Assembly: GCA_900757495.1 (NCBI GenBank)
Contig: CAAENX010000016.1
Span: 1-21,087, forward strand
Length of the DNA: 21,087 nucleotides
Direction of reading: 5' to 3'
Source of the DNA: an uncultured Collinsella sp.
GTDB taxonomy: Bacteria > Actinomycetota > Coriobacteriia > Coriobacteriales > Coriobacteriaceae
The notes below the pieces were generated by a model. It saw only the letters and a program-made list of their open reading frames with translations, was not told where the DNA came from and searched no databases. Positions within the stretch are counted from its first letter, which is position 1. Each line of letters starts with the position of its first letter. The translations under genes were made by a program, and so were the position numbers. This document shows, one piece after another, positions 20,912-21,087 of this stretch.

Positions 20912-21087
20912 GTTGACCTGTCCGGCGGGGGCCGGGCTTAGTTTTCAGAACACTCCGCAGACCAGTGTGGCGCCTTGTCCGCGGCTCCGAAGGAGCAGGA
21001 CAAGGCGCCACACATGGTCGAGGACGTTCTGAAAACTAAGCCCGGCCCCCGCCGGACAGGTCAACCTACTCGCAGAGCAGCTTGGCG
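20890..21087. repeat. Structured element E with 62-bp perfect arms at the window edge
   Basis: Bases 20890-20951 and 21026-21087 are exact inverse copies (62 bp). The left arm starts inside asd and the right arm ends at the last base. Between them is the familiar core: CTCCGCA (20953-20959), GACC plus GTGTGGCGCCTTGTCC against GGACAAGGCGCCACAC-AT-GGTC, a GCTCC-GAA-GGAGC cap, and GAGGAC (21020-21025). The core matches elements B and C and looks genuine. The part of the arms that copies the asd coding end is better explained by the assembly folding back on itself. Confidence 0.65.

Noticed and set aside
1..21087. CRISPR array, tRNA, rRNA, prophage or intact insertion sequence
   Set aside because: No regularly spaced repeats, cloverleaf, rRNA sequence, integrase, transposase or phage gene was seen on either strand.

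Overview
The window reads as part of a chromosome from a high-GC, anaerobic, fermentative gut Actinobacterium, most likely a member of the Coriobacteriia close to Collinsella. This placement is an inference from base composition, codon use, the pyruvate formate-lyase (PFL) genes, the 2-keto-3-deoxygluconate permease and the style of the intergenic repeats. No rRNA, tRNA, CRISPR array, phage gene or intact insertion sequence is visible. Most of the gene content is housekeeping. The interest lies in the PFL genes and in the intergenic DNA.

Layout from left to right. (1) 150-1181, minus: aroF-type DAHP synthase with a good promoter, followed by a terminator and a long imperfect hairpin. (2) 1182-1757: a gene-free stretch holding a small REP-like hairpin, an AT-rich 238-bp element with about 35-bp terminal inverted repeats and no transposase, and a strong terminator. 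(3) 1758-6426, minus: a tightly overlapping operon of a MarR regulator and two half-transporters forming a heterodimeric ABC exporter. (4) 6676-8547, plus: an SDR oxidoreductase and a KdgT-type 2-keto-3-deoxygluconate permease. (5) 9017-14731, plus: a split pyruvate formate-lyase (683-aa core plus a separate 83-aa glycyl-radical subunit), a DegV fatty-acid-binding protein, the PFL-activating radical SAM enzyme, a remnant of a serine hydrolase/beta-lactamase-like gene and MTA/SAH nucleosidase. (6) 14770-15360, plus: the ribosome-assembly GTPase EngB. (7) 15619-20911: threonine/aspartate-family genes, with thrB and thrC on minus and lysC-type aspartate kinase and asd on plus, thrC and lysC being divergent.

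The genes fit together in two metabolic blocks. The PFL block has the catalytic core, the radical-bearing subunit, the activase that installs the radical, and a nucleosidase of a family that can remove the 5'-deoxyadenosine the activase releases. The aspartate block covers aspartate kinase, aspartate-semialdehyde dehydrogenase, homoserine kinase and threonine synthase. Homoserine dehydrogenase is not in the window.

Two things stand out. First, PFL is encoded as two genes cut exactly in the linker before the glycyl-radical domain, with two hairpins in the 85-bp gap. Second, at least three, probably four, intergenic elements share one architecture: stems whose sequences differ completely but remain self-complementary, around two conserved strands (TTCCGCA on one side, GAGGAC on the other). 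That is the signature of a conserved structure and not of a conserved sequence. The last of these elements runs as a perfect 62-bp inverted repeat to the final base of the window and back into the end of asd, which suggests an assembly fold-back at a contig end.
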